Made by a program: the position numbers and the translations under genes | Notes under the pieces: model-generated | Told to the model about the DNA's origin: nothing | The model's input: only the letters and a program-made list of their open reading frames with translations | The model's database searches: none | Source of the DNA: Chitinophaga sp. LS1 | GTDB lineage: Bacteria; Bacteroidota; Bacteroidia; Chitinophagales; Chitinophagaceae | Assembly (NCBI RefSeq): GCF_034274695.1 | Contig: NZ_CP128362.1 | Coordinates: 806,001-870,000, forward strand | Direction of reading: 5' to 3' | DNA: 64,000 bases | In this document: piece after piece, positions 43,553 to 52,772 of the stretch | How the letters are laid out: each line of letters starts with the position of its first letter | Numbering within the stretch: position 1 is the first letter of the stretch

Positions 43553-44185
43553 ATGCATCCAGAACAAATTATATATCAGGATATAAATCAGCTCTTCCCT
43601 GCTGAGGCAGGGAGTCCAAACATTCAACAAATAGAAAAAATTATTACAAAGAAGGTAGAAGAACTCACTATCGGGCAGGGACCATGGCAACTTTTTCACG
43701 ATGCAATTAAAAATGAGCATGGAAATAATGCTTTTGATACCTCTGCCAGCCCATTCCCAGCATATAATTCTAGGATTCTGCTTGCTGATGAAAAGGAAGA
43801 ACACTATGTAGTTAAAAGATATTTATGTATTGACGTATCTTTAATTACTCCTTTTTATACTATATATTTTGAAGATTTTTATTCATTTAATAGATATAGA
43901 CACGAAGACGTACCTGGTGGAAAATTATTAGTACATCAACACGTACTTTTCTTTAAAAGTATGACTAATGAATCATTTAAGGAATCAGCAGAGAGAGCCA
44001 ATAATTATGTAAGGCAATTTTTCCCTGAATATCAGTTCGTTTCTCACTATGCATTGTTCAACTACAAAGTAGACAATCTTTTGCCCTATACGATAAATGA
44101 AATGGATAGAGCAAAGGCGTATAGCTTACATGATTTTGTAATGAGCAGCTACTATTACTTTAAAAAAGTCAATGTGATTATTTAA
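43553..44185 (+). CDS. Hypothetical protein, 210 aa
   Basis: A soluble protein with no signal peptide. Its sequence, DINQLFPAEAGSPNIQQIEK, a central FYTIYFEDFYSFNRYR and a C-terminal VRQFFPEYQFVSHYALFNYKVD, suggests an alpha+beta domain of the immunity-protein kind. I do not recognise the family. It lies 108 bp after the STAND gene and could be a partner of it or an unrelated cargo gene. Confidence 0.6.
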   Translation: MHPEQIIYQDINQLFPAEAGSPNIQQIEKIITKKVEELTIGQGPWQLFHDAIKNEHGNNAFDTSASPFPAYNSRILLADEKEEHYVVKRYLCIDVSLITPFYTIYFEDFYSFNRYRHEDVPGGKLLVHQHVLFFKSMTNESFKESAERANNYVRQFFPEYQFVSHYALFNYKVDNLLPYTINEMDRAKAYSLHDFVMSSYYYFKKVNVII

Positions 44186-44293
44186 ATATCAGAGAAAAAT
44201 TTAGATGCAGGAACTCAAGCTAGAAAAGGATCGGCGGGAAAAACGAGCTCAAAGCCTTGTCTGCGCCAGACAAAACAACTTGGCATCACTGCT

Positions 44294-44464
44294 ATGAAAG
44301 ATAAAAAAATCGAAATCCGATTTGGAAAGAAGTCCTTAAAGGTCCAAAATGCAGGTCCATTGGATACACTCAAACAATGGGGGTTATATAAATGTACATT
44401 ACCAACTAGAAAATTAGTAGAAATATTGTCGGATCCGCTACAAATAACAATTATATGGGAATAG
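44294..44464 (+). CDS. Small hypothetical ORF, 56 aa
   Basis: The frame reads MKDKKIEIRFGKKSLKVQNAGPLDTLKQWGLYKC and ends LVEILSDPLQITIIWE. The strand-helix-strand look suggests a real or once-real protein, perhaps truncated. It lies between the 43553 gene and the IS21 element. Confidence is low because of its size. Confidence 0.35.
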   Translation: MKDKKIEIRFGKKSLKVQNAGPLDTLKQWGLYKCTLPTRKLVEILSDPLQITIIWE

Positions 44465-44735
44465 TCAAAAATATGAAAGGCTTGGAGGAAGCTGTCTAAA
44501 AGCAATAATGATAAAGATTTATAGTTTTATCAACTATTAATAATAAAGATATTAAGAGTATGGATTTGTCAATGAAATTCAAAAACTACTTCGATGAGGC
44601 GATTGTAATCGGCAATTACAACTACACAATTTTCGGCGAATAAGCCTGCAGAGTTTTCGGCAGCAATAATGCAGAGGTTTTCTCATCCTTCCCGGAGAAG
44701 AATGCCACATTAGCAGGGAACTTAAGTTTCCTGTC

Positions 44736-46310
44736 ATGATGAATGCTTATTTAAAGAAAATTATGATGTATCAGAGTATTAAAGAACTACACGAACAAGG
44801 CTTTTCAATAGCCAAAATTAGCAGTACTATTGGTATTAACTGGCGGACGGTAAAGTCTTATCTGTCCATGACCCTGGAAGAATACAACCTGTTTATAGAG
44901 AAAAGAGCACAACGTCAAAGAGGATTGTCTGTTTACGAATCTTTTGTTAGGGAAAAGCTGGAGAAATACCAGGATACATCATCCGCTCAAATGCATGACT
45001 GGCTCAAAGAGAACTTCCCTGAGTTTCCTAAGACAGCCATTAGGACCATGTTTGATTTTGTAATGTGGGTACGTCGCAAATATAATCTGCCTTATATCAA
45101 ACCGCTTAGAGAATATGAAATGTTGGAAGAGTCTCCTTATGGGAAGCAGGCCCAGGCTGACTTTGTAGAATATAATCTCCGCAATGGAACTGGTAAAAGG
45201 GTAAAGATATATTTTGTCGCCATTCAACTATCCCGATCCCGTTATAAATATATCTGGTTTATTGGTAGGCCTTTCACGACTGAATTGGCTATTATGGGCC
45301 ATGAACAGGCATTTTCCTTCTTTAAGGGCATCCCGGAACAACTAGTCTACGATCAGGATAAGGTCTTCATAGCAGATGAAAACATAGGAGATATCCTTCT
45401 TACAGATGCATTCCGGGCATATACCAGAGAAAGACCTTTTGAGCTACATTTCTGTCGAAAATCCGACCCGGAAAGTAAGGGGAAAATTGAAAGCGTTGTC
45501 AAATACGTTAAAAGAAATTTTCTGTATAACAGATGCTTTATCGATATAGAAAATTTAAATGAAGAGGCTTTACAGTGGCTAAACCGCACAGGAAACAATA
45601 TGCCTCATGGAACAACAAAGTTACTTCCTAATGAAGAATGGCTGAAAGAACAACCATACCTGAGCGCTTTACCAGAGTTTATACAAACTACCAGTCCTGA
45701 AATTTACATGGTCCGTAAGGATAACACCATCTCTTATAAAAGTAATTTTTATTCGTTACCACTGGGTACTTTTAAAGGAAAAGGAACTGCCGTAGTAGTG
45801 GGTGTTGATATGCATATTTACCTGATTATATCCAACTTACAGGGGGATATATTATGCAAACATATGATCGCTGTTGGCAAAGGACAGAAAGTACTAAATA
45901 CTGACCACAGAAGAGATAAAACCGTTAAGATTGACAAGTTGATTAATGAAGTCTGCGGTTTTTTGGAAGACGATGCAAATCGGGGTAGACAATTTTTAGA
46001 GACCATACGAGAAGTGAAACCACGTTATATAAGAGACCAGGTGCTGTTGTTCAGGGACACTATTGATATTGCGGACAAAGTGAGTGTTGGCGAAGCATTG
46101 ACATATTGTTTGAACAATAATATTCAAAGTGCCAACGACTTCAAATCTATCGTAGAACAGCAGTTGAAAGTAAGAAGAGCAACATCCATCCTTAATTATC
46201 AGTCTATCCAGATGAATCCATTAAATGGAGAATTACCCCCTGTAGCTTTAGCAGAACCTGCTAAAAGTTCAATCGAAGATTACATAGATCTTTTTAGCAA
46301 ACAATCTTGA
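44736..46310 (+). CDS. istA: IS21-family transposase IstA
   Basis: The 524-residue protein starts MMNAYLKKIMMYQSIKELHEQGFSIAKISSTIGINWRTVKSYL with the N-terminal helix-turn-helix, followed by the rve (DDE) catalytic core: KQAQADFVEYNLRNG (first Asp), EQLVYDQDKVFI (second Asp) and DPESKGKIESVVKYVKRNFL (Glu). Length is normal for IstA. A second, truncated copy at 51291 is clearly related but from a different element. Confidence 0.95.
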   Translation: MMNAYLKKIMMYQSIKELHEQGFSIAKISSTIGINWRTVKSYLSMTLEEYNLFIEKRAQRQRGLSVYESFVREKLEKYQDTSSAQMHDWLKENFPEFPKTAIRTMFDFVMWVRRKYNLPYIKPLREYEMLEESPYGKQAQADFVEYNLRNGTGKRVKIYFVAIQLSRSRYKYIWFIGRPFTTELAIMGHEQAFSFFKGIPEQLVYDQDKVFIADENIGDILLTDAFRAYTRERPFELHFCRKSDPESKGKIESVVKYVKRNFLYNRCFIDIENLNEEALQWLNRTGNNMPHGTTKLLPNEEWLKEQPYLSALPEFIQTTSPEIYMVRKDNTISYKSNFYSLPLGTFKGKGTAVVVGVDMHIYLIISNLQGDILCKHMIAVGKGQKVLNTDHRRDKTVKIDKLINEVCGFLEDDANRGRQFLETIREVKPRYIRDQVLLFRDTIDIADKVSVGEALTYCLNNNIQSANDFKSIVEQQLKVRRATSILNYQSIQMNPLNGELPPVALAEPAKSSIEDYIDLFSKQS

Positions 46311-46370
46311 ATCTCTGTCCGGACGACTTACGCAAGCATATTTTATGTATACACAAAATAAAAATCAATC

Positions 46371-47129
46371 ATGGAAAAGAAACAAACAATTAAACAGTAT
46401 TGCCACCAGTTTAGGTTGGGCGGGATTTATAACCAAATCGATCAACTGGTATCAGCTGCGGAAGCAGCTGGTATTGGTTATCTGGAATACACCGTTAACC
46501 TGTTAAAAACCGAAGCGGTACACCGCGATTATAATGATACTCAAAAACGTCTTAAAACAGCACAATTACCCCGATCCAGCGACTTAAACCTATTCCAGTG
46601 CAAGAATGATAGCGGATTGTCTAAGGCTCGCTTAAATCAGCTTAGAGAGCTTAACTGGCTTGATCAGGTTTATAATATTCTTCTTACGGGGCCCTCTGGA
46701 ACGGGTAAATCCATGCTGGCCGCAGGTCTTTGTGCAGATGCGGTGCAAAAGGGATACAAAGCCTACTTCAGGGATATGGAGGGACTTATCAACATGTTCA
46801 AAATGAAAGATTTTTCTGCTTCCGCTAAGATTGAATATAAGAGATTATCCAAAGCCCATTTAATCGTTATAGATGACCTGATGTCGTTTCCTATTGAAAA
46901 AAATCATGCTGTCTCATTTTTTAATTTTTTCAACAGTACCTATGAAAAAACAGCCTTTATCATCACTACCAATAAGAACCCCGCAGAATGGGCTACTATG
47001 CTCAATGATGAGGTACTGGCAACCGCCTTACTGGACAGATTATTATTCCAGTGTGAAGTAATAAATCTAACAGGAAAAAGCTTCAGACTGGAAAATAGGA
47101 AAACAATTTTTGAGCTTACAAACAAATAA
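46371..47129 (+). CDS. istB: IS21-family helper ATPase IstB
   Basis: The 252-residue AAA+ protein has Walker A LTGPSGTGKSMLAAGL, Walker B HLIVIDDLMSF and a sensor SAFIITTNKNPAEWA, as in IstB/DnaC. It binds target DNA and activates IstA. It is 60 bp after istA and the same element encodes both. Confidence 0.95.
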   Translation: MEKKQTIKQYCHQFRLGGIYNQIDQLVSAAEAAGIGYLEYTVNLLKTEAVHRDYNDTQKRLKTAQLPRSSDLNLFQCKNDSGLSKARLNQLRELNWLDQVYNILLTGPSGTGKSMLAAGLCADAVQKGYKAYFRDMEGLINMFKMKDFSASAKIEYKRLSKAHLIVIDDLMSFPIEKNHAVSFFNFFNSTYEKTAFIITTNKNPAEWATMLNDEVLATALLDRLLFQCEVINLTGKSFRLENRKTIFELTNK

Positions 47130-47496
47130 ATAATACATTTACCTCACTCTGCAGTATTGCTGCCGTTTTTTAGGTATCATTGCTGCCGAAAATAATGTAC
47201 CATTGTTGCCGAAAACTCTGTATTTATATCTGCCGAAAACTCTGCATTGTTATCTGCCGATTACAGCGATTGAATTAGAGAAGTTTAAATAGGCATATCA
47301 AGTATCGCATGCATTGATAAAGGGCTGTTTAAGAGTATAAGTGTTCACAAAAGAGATTATAGTTTTAATAAGCATCAGTAAATCTCCAGCCGCCGCCTTA
47401 AGCAATTTCTGTTAAATTTCAAAACCCATGATCTTATAAGTTTTCGTATTTTAATCTTGTAATTTATCTTTATTAATATAATCTTAATCTATTAGT

Positions 47497-47730
47497 ATGA
47501 CTGATGATAATGAAATTTGCATGATTAATCTTAGTAATGGTCTCTTAGATAATGACTATACTTTTTACGAAAGTGGCAAAATAAAGCACTTTTATGATAA
47601 GCATAGTTTTAGTCTCAATAATGAGGAATGGATGACTGGAAAGGATGTACGTGATTCAGATAAAGTGAAAATACTTGAAAAATGCCCAGAACAATATAAG
47701 AAAGTAATCAAAAAAATATTGGGGGAATAA
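47497..47730 (+). CDS. Small hypothetical protein, 77 aa
   Basis: Acidic and soluble: it begins MTDDNEICMINLSNGLLDNDYTFYESGKIKHFYDKHSF and ends KKVIKKILGE. I do not recognise the family. It is isolated between the IS21 element and the IS701-like transposase. Confidence 0.5.
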   Translation: MTDDNEICMINLSNGLLDNDYTFYESGKIKHFYDKHSFSLNNEEWMTGKDVRDSDKVKILEKCPEQYKKVIKKILGE

Positions 47731-47833
47731 AAGCTATCGTACCCTTCCTTTTGAAATTAACAATGTAAAGTTCGTAACTGGAAACTATTTAATCTTTATA
47801 AGTTATAGAGAATATGTTGGTTTTACTAGGGCG

Positions 47834-48085
47834 GTGGATACGATAACCTTTTTGTATACGAATACCGTGTCTCGTAATTTCCCAGTTATTAAAAATCGCT
47901 CATTATATGATGGCCATTTGAGATATACTGACTATTCCCGGGTTGCTTTACAAGATATTGAGAGTTATAATGGATTCGTCGACATTTTGCAAGAGGCAAT
48001 CGACCATGAAATATACACAAGGCAAGAAGCTGTCAATGAGCTTATGAAATACAAAGACTTTATGCAGCAAGCCAGGAGTAGCTAG
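47834..48085 (+). pseudogene. Reading-frame fragment without a clear start
   Basis: The open frame actually continues upstream to about 47720 as YRTLPFEINNVKFVTGNYL with no ATG; the first usable start is a GTG at 47834. The end is SYNGFVDILQEAIDHEIYTRQEAVNEL. This looks like the 3' part of a larger gene that has lost its 5' end. Confidence 0.4.
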
Positions 48086-48140
48086 AAATGTCGGGGTATA
48101 AGGAACAAGAAATATCTAATTTCTTTTTAACTTGATTTGA

Positions 48141-49523
48141 TCAGATTCGAATAAATAATAATTTCTTTAGTTTTCTATAATCTGGTGGCTGTTTAGCAAG
48201 AATATAATCGATGATATTTCGGATTGATCTCAATGTCAATTTGAGAACTGATCTTATCAACAAGATAATATCTTGTGTTGTTACCCACACCTTTTCGTGG
48301 TAACAAAGAAGCTTTTGAGTGTTCATAAACAGTTGTCCTAACATAATCATAGCCATGTGCTTATGCCAGCTTTGAGCGCTTCGGGTTTGATACTCATTTA
48401 GACCTAATTCCTTTTTACCTTCTCTAAATGATTTTTCTATAAAGAACCGCTTACACTGCATATAAGCTAACTCTTTCATTGATGCTCCAGGTTTGTAGCA
48501 CAGACTATATTTAATGGTGCCGTCAATATCCTTTCTAATTAATAATTGCAGTAGTTGACGTTTCTCTGTTAACGGATTGAATATATAAATCTCTCTACAA
48601 TGGAACCAGGCAAAAAGCTTCTTCCCTTTGCTTTGATGACGTACCTTCATCCAGGTCCAATCTTTCTTTTTCAGTCCGGACATGTATTTCCGGATTGATA
48701 TAGATTCTCTGTTTGGTCGTGCATAAACACTTTTTCGTCCTCTCTTTCCGGGGACGCTGACAGGGACTCTCATTTGAAATGCTTCCAGCCAAACTTTATG
48801 ACTGTCAGGAACATCGGCTACAAACGGCAAGCCTATCCTGATCAGATTGCATAGTAGATTAGCATCACGACCATAGAAGGCATCAAAGCAAACCCATTTT
48901 ACCTTTATCTTTAAAAACAACACGACGTGATCTATGATTTCCTTTGCAAGATCAATCTTGGTCGACTCCGATCCCAAAGACAATCTGGCTTGTACAAGGT
49001 TAACCAAACTGCCTCCACATAGAGCGCCAAAGACACCGACCTGACGGTTCTCTGTTTTACCAATTTGCCCGCAGTATTGTCTTTTCACACCTGCAGAGAG
49101 CCTTCCTTTTTTAGGATTGCCACTTTCATCTATTATCAAACAGGTATCGTCTTCCAGTCCACTCTGTTGTAAAAGATGCCAGAAATCTAATGTTATCCTA
49201 TCCATCAACTTTGAATAACACCACTTGCCAATGGTTATAAAGTGATGTAAGCATTGCTGACTGGTATTTTGAAGTTCCTCTGCCATCACCTGGCAATTAC
49301 GTCGTCGACTAACCATTAACCCCTTCAAATAAGAAGCTGCATTTGATGTTCCGTCTTTTGTCTTGCTCTTAAAGTAAAATGTAAAGCTGAGAAGAAATTG
49401 TAACAACCGACTCTCTACGAGCCGGAAATTGTTTATTTTCGACTCATATTTTTGTTTATTAATAAAGCCCGTTCGGTTTCTACTGTTTGGGCTTTTCTTT
49501 TGGGATATTGCAAATGTATGCAA
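48141..49523 (-). CDS. IS701-family transposase (DDE_5 type)
   Basis: The 460-residue product has the DDE_5 core: TCLIIDESGNPKKGRLSAGV (first catalytic Asp), VKWVCFDAFYGRDANLL (second Asp) and KSFREGKKELGLNEYQTRSAQSW (Glu). This matches the IS701 family. It is full length. I could not find convincing terminal inverted repeats in the flanks (about 48090-48140 and 49524-49650), so the element limits are not given. Confidence 0.88.
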   Translation of the reverse strand: MHTFAISQKKSPNSRNRTGFINKQKYESKINNFRLVESRLLQFLLSFTFYFKSKTKDGTSNAASYLKGLMVSRRRNCQVMAEELQNTSQQCLHHFITIGKWCYSKLMDRITLDFWHLLQQSGLEDDTCLIIDESGNPKKGRLSAGVKRQYCGQIGKTENRQVGVFGALCGGSLVNLVQARLSLGSESTKIDLAKEIIDHVVLFLKIKVKWVCFDAFYGRDANLLCNLIRIGLPFVADVPDSHKVWLEAFQMRVPVSVPGKRGRKSVYARPNRESISIRKYMSGLKKKDWTWMKVRHQSKGKKLFAWFHCREIYIFNPLTEKRQLLQLLIRKDIDGTIKYSLCYKPGASMKELAYMQCKRFFIEKSFREGKKELGLNEYQTRSAQSWHKHMAMIMLGQLFMNTQKLLCYHEKVWVTTQDIILLIRSVLKLTLRSIRNIIDYILAKQPPDYRKLKKLLFIRI

Positions 49524-49654
49524 AACCCGCTTCCGTACAAAGTTTCGACTATAATATGTAAAGAACTATAATTTGACTAAACACAGTTAAATAATACATC
49601 TAATTCGAAAAAAGTAGATGTTCGTGTGTCCTGATTAAATCCTGACTATTAAAT

Positions 49655-50401
49655 TTAGATCTTTTTATTTACAGGAACAAAAATGCTGTTTCCATTAATG
49701 CTAAATCTGTTTTTTTCCGGAGAGCCACCAATTCCTACGTTATAAAGTGTACGAGAAACGTTACAGCCAATGCTAATTAAATAATCACATATTTCTTGTC
49801 CGTATTCTTTTACTTCACTATCAGCCATAGAAGTCGTTAGAGTGACAGACTGGTTAGCAAACAGGACTAGCTCCTTTTTATCTTCACTACTTAGATGCCT
49901 TGCCGGTAGAGCAGGCTCACCGACATTTACCGTATGTGCAGTGATACCTCCGGTTTGCCCTTGTGATATAACTACATCCCCTGCAACATTATTTACAGAT
50001 ATATCACTATTTATCTTTTTTTCTTTCTCTTTATTCATTTTATTTGTTTGTTTTGGGTGATTTTTAATTTGGCTCAACGAAAATGAATCTAAAGGGCTGA
50101 TAGCTTTTTGCTCTATATTTGTTTTTATGCTATCACTTTTGTTAATAACTTGGTCATGCTTATGGTTGAATGGAAATAATTCGAAGTAAGCAAGAATAGT
50201 CACAATAGATGAAAGCCCCCCAAGACAGCCAAATAGCCATCCGAGTCTGCTTTTGGGCTTCTTTTCCTTATTTGGGTATCCGCTACTTTGTGTGTTTACA
50301 TTATGACCTGTTATACCTCCACTTTGATCCTTACTTACAATAACATTTCCATGAATATTCCCGAAATTAATATCGCCTTGTTTTTCAGAGTTGTTATCCA
50401 T
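49655..50401 (-). CDS. Single-pass membrane protein with duplicated GIT beta motif
   Basis: The motif GNVIVSKDQSGGITGHNVN occurs at residues 20-38 and again, after a helix (GWLFGCLGGLSSIVTILAYFELF) and a charged linker, as GDVVISQGQTGGITAHTVNV near residues 142-161. The repeat looks like one beta-solenoid-type turn. The C-terminal 90 residues are a soluble alpha+beta domain (LVLFANQSVTLTTSMADSEVKEYG). The same short beta motif appears at the start of many conflict-related proteins. Function unknown. Confidence 0.65.
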   Translation of the reverse strand: MDNNSEKQGDINFGNIHGNVIVSKDQSGGITGHNVNTQSSGYPNKEKKPKSRLGWLFGCLGGLSSIVTILAYFELFPFNHKHDQVINKSDSIKTNIEQKAISPLDSFSLSQIKNHPKQTNKMNKEKEKKINSDISVNNVAGDVVISQGQTGGITAHTVNVGEPALPARHLSSEDKKELVLFANQSVTLTTSMADSEVKEYGQEICDYLISIGCNVSRTLYNVGIGGSPEKNRFSINGNSIFVPVNKKI

Positions 50402-50770
50402 AATATATGTTTTGGTGTAAGCTGCAAAAATACATACATTTTAAATGTTTGCTTTTACTTTATTACATTTTGTTTACCAATTCATTTTTGTTGAAACTCA
50501 CATTGAACTTTAGAAAACTAGTGATCACTCGCTCAAATAAAACAACCGATTGCAATTTGAATATTGCATCTCATTATTTTCCGTTCCTTCTAGCAATATT
50601 AACTCAATGGATGCAGTCTAGTAAAAGGAGGGATTATCCTGACTGCTTAAGTCAAATCATTTATAGCTATAGTTAAGTTATGTCAGAATGATACTAGTTT
50701 ACCACAAGAGGTTATCAACTTGATCCGACATCAGCATTGATTTGAGATTAAATTTTCAATAAACAAAAAC
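50402..50770. other. Intergenic, 369 bp, no supported gene
   Basis: AT-rich, T-rich on the plus strand near 50450. Several short frames exist, none with protein-like composition. It ends at the terminator hairpin at 50771. Confidence 0.4.
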
Positions 50771-50791
50771 GCCGGAGGTAATACCTCCGGC
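50771..50791. terminator. Hairpin terminator next to tRNA remnant
   Basis: GCCGGAGGTA (50771-50780) and TACCTCCGGC (50782-50791) are perfectly palindromic, preceded by AAAACAAAAAC. It sits just before the tRNA 3' remnant, as a terminator would after a tRNA read on the minus strand. Confidence 0.6.
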
Positions 50792-50810
50792 ATTTGCCAT
50801 TTCCGAACGT

Positions 50811-50871
50811 GCCCAGTAGCGGAGCGTATTCGAACCAAATGCTCTTGATTATAAGAGGGTTATATTTTTGA
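50811..50871 (-). other. Degenerate tRNA 3'-part, possible integration site
   Basis: Read on the minus strand: CTCTTATAATCAAGAG (anticodon-arm-like, 6-nt loop), then GGTTCGAAT (T-loop) and CTCCGCTACTGGGCAC, like the 3' end of a Bacteroidota tRNA and its usual trailing GGGCAC. The T stem does not pair and no 5' half is present, so it cannot be a working tRNA. A tRNA 3' fragment at the edge of a mobile-element zone suggests an old attachment site. No second copy was seen in the window. Confidence 0.4.
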
Positions 50872-50930
50872 TAGTTTGATTAGACCTTATTTCATAAATG
50901 CTATTTAGATTTTTTTAAGATCTTTATAGC

Positions 50931-51107
50931 ATGTTTAAAAGCGAAAACTTAACTGATTATCAATGGCCTTTAATAAGCCCTCATATTCCAGTGGCACCGA
51001 TACCATGGGACGCTAAGGGGCCCCCACGTATACAAAGTGACAGGTTATCAATGGTATTCTATGGATACTTAGAACCGGCGCATCATGGATTGATCTACCA
51101 GTTGTAA
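50931..51107 (+). pseudogene. IS5-like transposase N-terminal fragment
   Basis: The frame begins MFKSENLTDYQWPLISPHIP, the N-terminal LTDxQWxxIxPxLP of IS5-type transposases, and reaches a stop at 51105 that belongs to the left end of the IS21 remnant. The rest of the transposase is missing. It shows IS-in-IS insertion. Confidence 0.6.
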
Positions 51108-52211
51108 GCAGTAAATAATAATACAACAAAAACGGTAAATATGAGTGCAGCAAAAACGGTAACAATGCTACAGCAAGAATGGCAACATTAGTGCAGCACT
51201 AAAAGTACAGTTGTTACATAGTTCGTCCCCCCAGGATTTCTCCCGGAGGGATTTTTTAACCTTTGTCAATCATCACAAAGACAGGGTTAAATGAACTATT
51301 TAAACAAACTTATGACTTACCAGCGTATTCATCAACTTTACCGGGATAAGCACTTCATTCGATCTATTTCCAGGATAACAGGGCTAAACTGGCGTACGAT
51401 CAAGCTTCAACTTTCCATGAGTGAGGAAGACTTTTTAGTTATTTCTCAACAGAAAAAAGGTCGAAAGAAGATACTCCTGGAATTTGAAGATTTTATATTC
51501 AATCGCCTGAGAAGCCTTCCAGATACAACTTCTGCTCAAATCCATGATTTATTAAAAGAACATTTTCCTGATTTAGGGCCAATCAGCCCTAAAACAGTCT
51601 ATAATTTTGTTATGGCCATCCGGGCTAAATACAGCCTTTCTGTAGAACAACCAACCCGGCAATATCAGATGGTAGCCGAATTACCTTATGGGCAGCAAGC
51701 TCAGGTTGATTTTGGCTTTTATAATATGCGGACTACTGAAGGCAAGACGCGTAAAGTACAATTTTTCTGTATGAGTTTGTCCCGCTCCCGCTATAAATAC
51801 GTATTGTTCACAGACCGGCCATTTACTACCATCACTGTTATAGAAGCACATGAAAGAGCCTTCTGCCATTTTGGAGGTATGCCTCAGGAACTTGTCTATG
51901 ACCAGGACCGATTGTTTATGGTTGATGAAAATTGGGGAGATCTAATACTTACGGAACATTTTCGACAATATATATATCATCGACCTTTGAAAACTTATTT
52001 CTGCCGTGCGGCAGACCCTGAGTCCAAAGGAAAAATAGAAAATGTCGTAAAATATGTAAAAAGAAATTTTCTATATGGCCGTTTTTTCAAAGATATTCAG
52101 TTGCTTAATGAAGAAGTACTCGCATGGCTGAAACGTACTGCTAATGCATCAATCCATGGCACTACAAAGCTAATACCAGCTGAAGAAATGGAAAATGAAG
52201 TTACCTTTCTT
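51103..52211 (+). mobile_element. IS21-family element remnant, truncated
   Basis: The left end TGTAAGCAGTAAATAATAATAC at 51103 parallels that of the intact IS21 (TGTAATCGGCAGATAACAATGC on its right end). Sub-terminal repeats of the form GTGCAGCAAAAACGGTAACAAT follow at 51120-51200. The istA gene is cut after about 305 codons by an ISL3 end at 52212, and there is no istB. Confidence 0.75.
51291..52211 (+). pseudogene. istA: Truncated IstA transposase
   Basis: The frame starts MNYLNKLMTYQRIHQLYRDKHFIRSISRITGLNWRTIKLQL. It keeps the DDE motifs QQAQVDFGFYNMR, ELVYDQDRLFM and DPESKGKIENVVKYVKRNFL, but homology stops at HGTTKLIPAEEMENE (about 52199); after that the frame reads ISL3 DNA to a chance stop. 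Full IstA has about 520 residues. Not functional. Confidence 0.85.
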
Positions 52212-52425
52212 GGTTCTTCGTCAATTTTGGTGGTTATTGCCATTGCAGAACCAATCGCTTTCGCAATAGATTGAACCCTGCACGTCCGTACATCTGACGT
52301 TTAATTGTCTTCAATTTATTAATTTGGCCTTCTACCTGTCCATTGCTCCAAGGAAGTGAGACGGCGTTTGTTACGGCAGTGATGTCTGATAATAAGCCTT
52401 TTGCAAAGCTTTTAAGCATAGGTTA
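52212..52425 (-). pseudogene. ISL3-family transposase C-terminal remnant
   Basis: The minus strand reads LKSFAKGLLSDITAVTN, WSNGQVEGQINKLKTIKRQM and YGRAGFNLLRKRLVL, the unmistakable C-terminus of ISL3 transposases (first frame ATG at 52419, stop at 52234). GGTTCTTCGTCAATTTTGG at 52212 fits the ISL3 terminal repeat. It is inserted into the IS21 remnant and lacks the N-terminal two-thirds. Confidence 0.85.
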
Positions 52426-52619
52426 TACTCAAGTGAAGTACATAAAAGATTACTAGAATTTCAAATATTAATATTTTAATTTAGTAATAATTTGAATCCA
52501 AGCGTTTTAGATGCTAATATGGATCTGAAACGGAATTTTTTTGATAAAGAATTACTTGCTATATGAGTTTTTTTTAAATAGTCAAGAGAATTTACAATGA
52601 GAAATGTAATCGCTAGTAT

Positions 52620-52772
52620 TTATTTCGCGGGAATATCCTTTTCCTTAATGTAGTATTTGATTTTTTCAATCAGGGTATTGGTTTTACCACTGCCGGCACC
52701 TGCCAGCACTAAAATGCGCTTTTCATCACTATCTATAGCGAATTATTGCTCTGGGTTAGGGGTAGTAATCAT
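52620..52772 (-). pseudogene. UvrD/Rep helicase N-terminal fragment with internal stop
   Basis: The minus strand reads MITTPNPEQ, a TAA stop, then FAIDSDEKRILVLAGAGSGK and TNTLIEKIKYYIKEKDIP. The Walker A AGAGSGKT and the (N)xEQxxAI start are those of UvrD-like helicases. Only about 50 codons remain and the frame is broken, so it is a relic, perhaps of a defence-type helicase. Confidence 0.7.

Larger units (their letters stand above)
44603..47265 (+). mobile_element. IS21-family insertion sequence, intact, with 5-bp target duplication
   Basis: The left end TGTAATCGGCA at 44603 mirrors the right end TGCCGATTACA ending at 47265, in the TG...CA form of IS21. GCGAT flanks both sides (44598-44602, 47266-47270). 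Both ends carry multiple copies of a sub-terminal repeat of the form TTTTCGGCAG.AA.AATGCAGAG, the transposase-binding sites of IS21. Both transposition genes are full length, so the element could still be active. Confidence 0.92.
44561..47292 (+). pseudogene. Short reading frame interrupted by IS21
   Basis: Removing the element and one copy of GCGAT joins MDLSMKFKNYFDEAI (44561-44602) to ELEKFK and a stop at 47290-47292 in the same frame. The rejoined frame is only 21 codons, so it may be a short peptide gene or the tail of a gene whose upstream part is lost. Confidence 0.35.

Noticed and set aside
44215..44505. Minus-strand 96-codon frame
   Set aside because: Start and composition are not protein-like and a plus-strand small frame at 44294 fits better.
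48141..49523. Defined limits for the IS701-like element
   Set aside because: Flanking sequences gave no convincing terminal inverted repeat or target duplication by eye.
50811..50871. Functional tRNA gene
   Set aside because: Only the 3' half is recognisable, the T stem does not pair and the anticodon loop has six bases.
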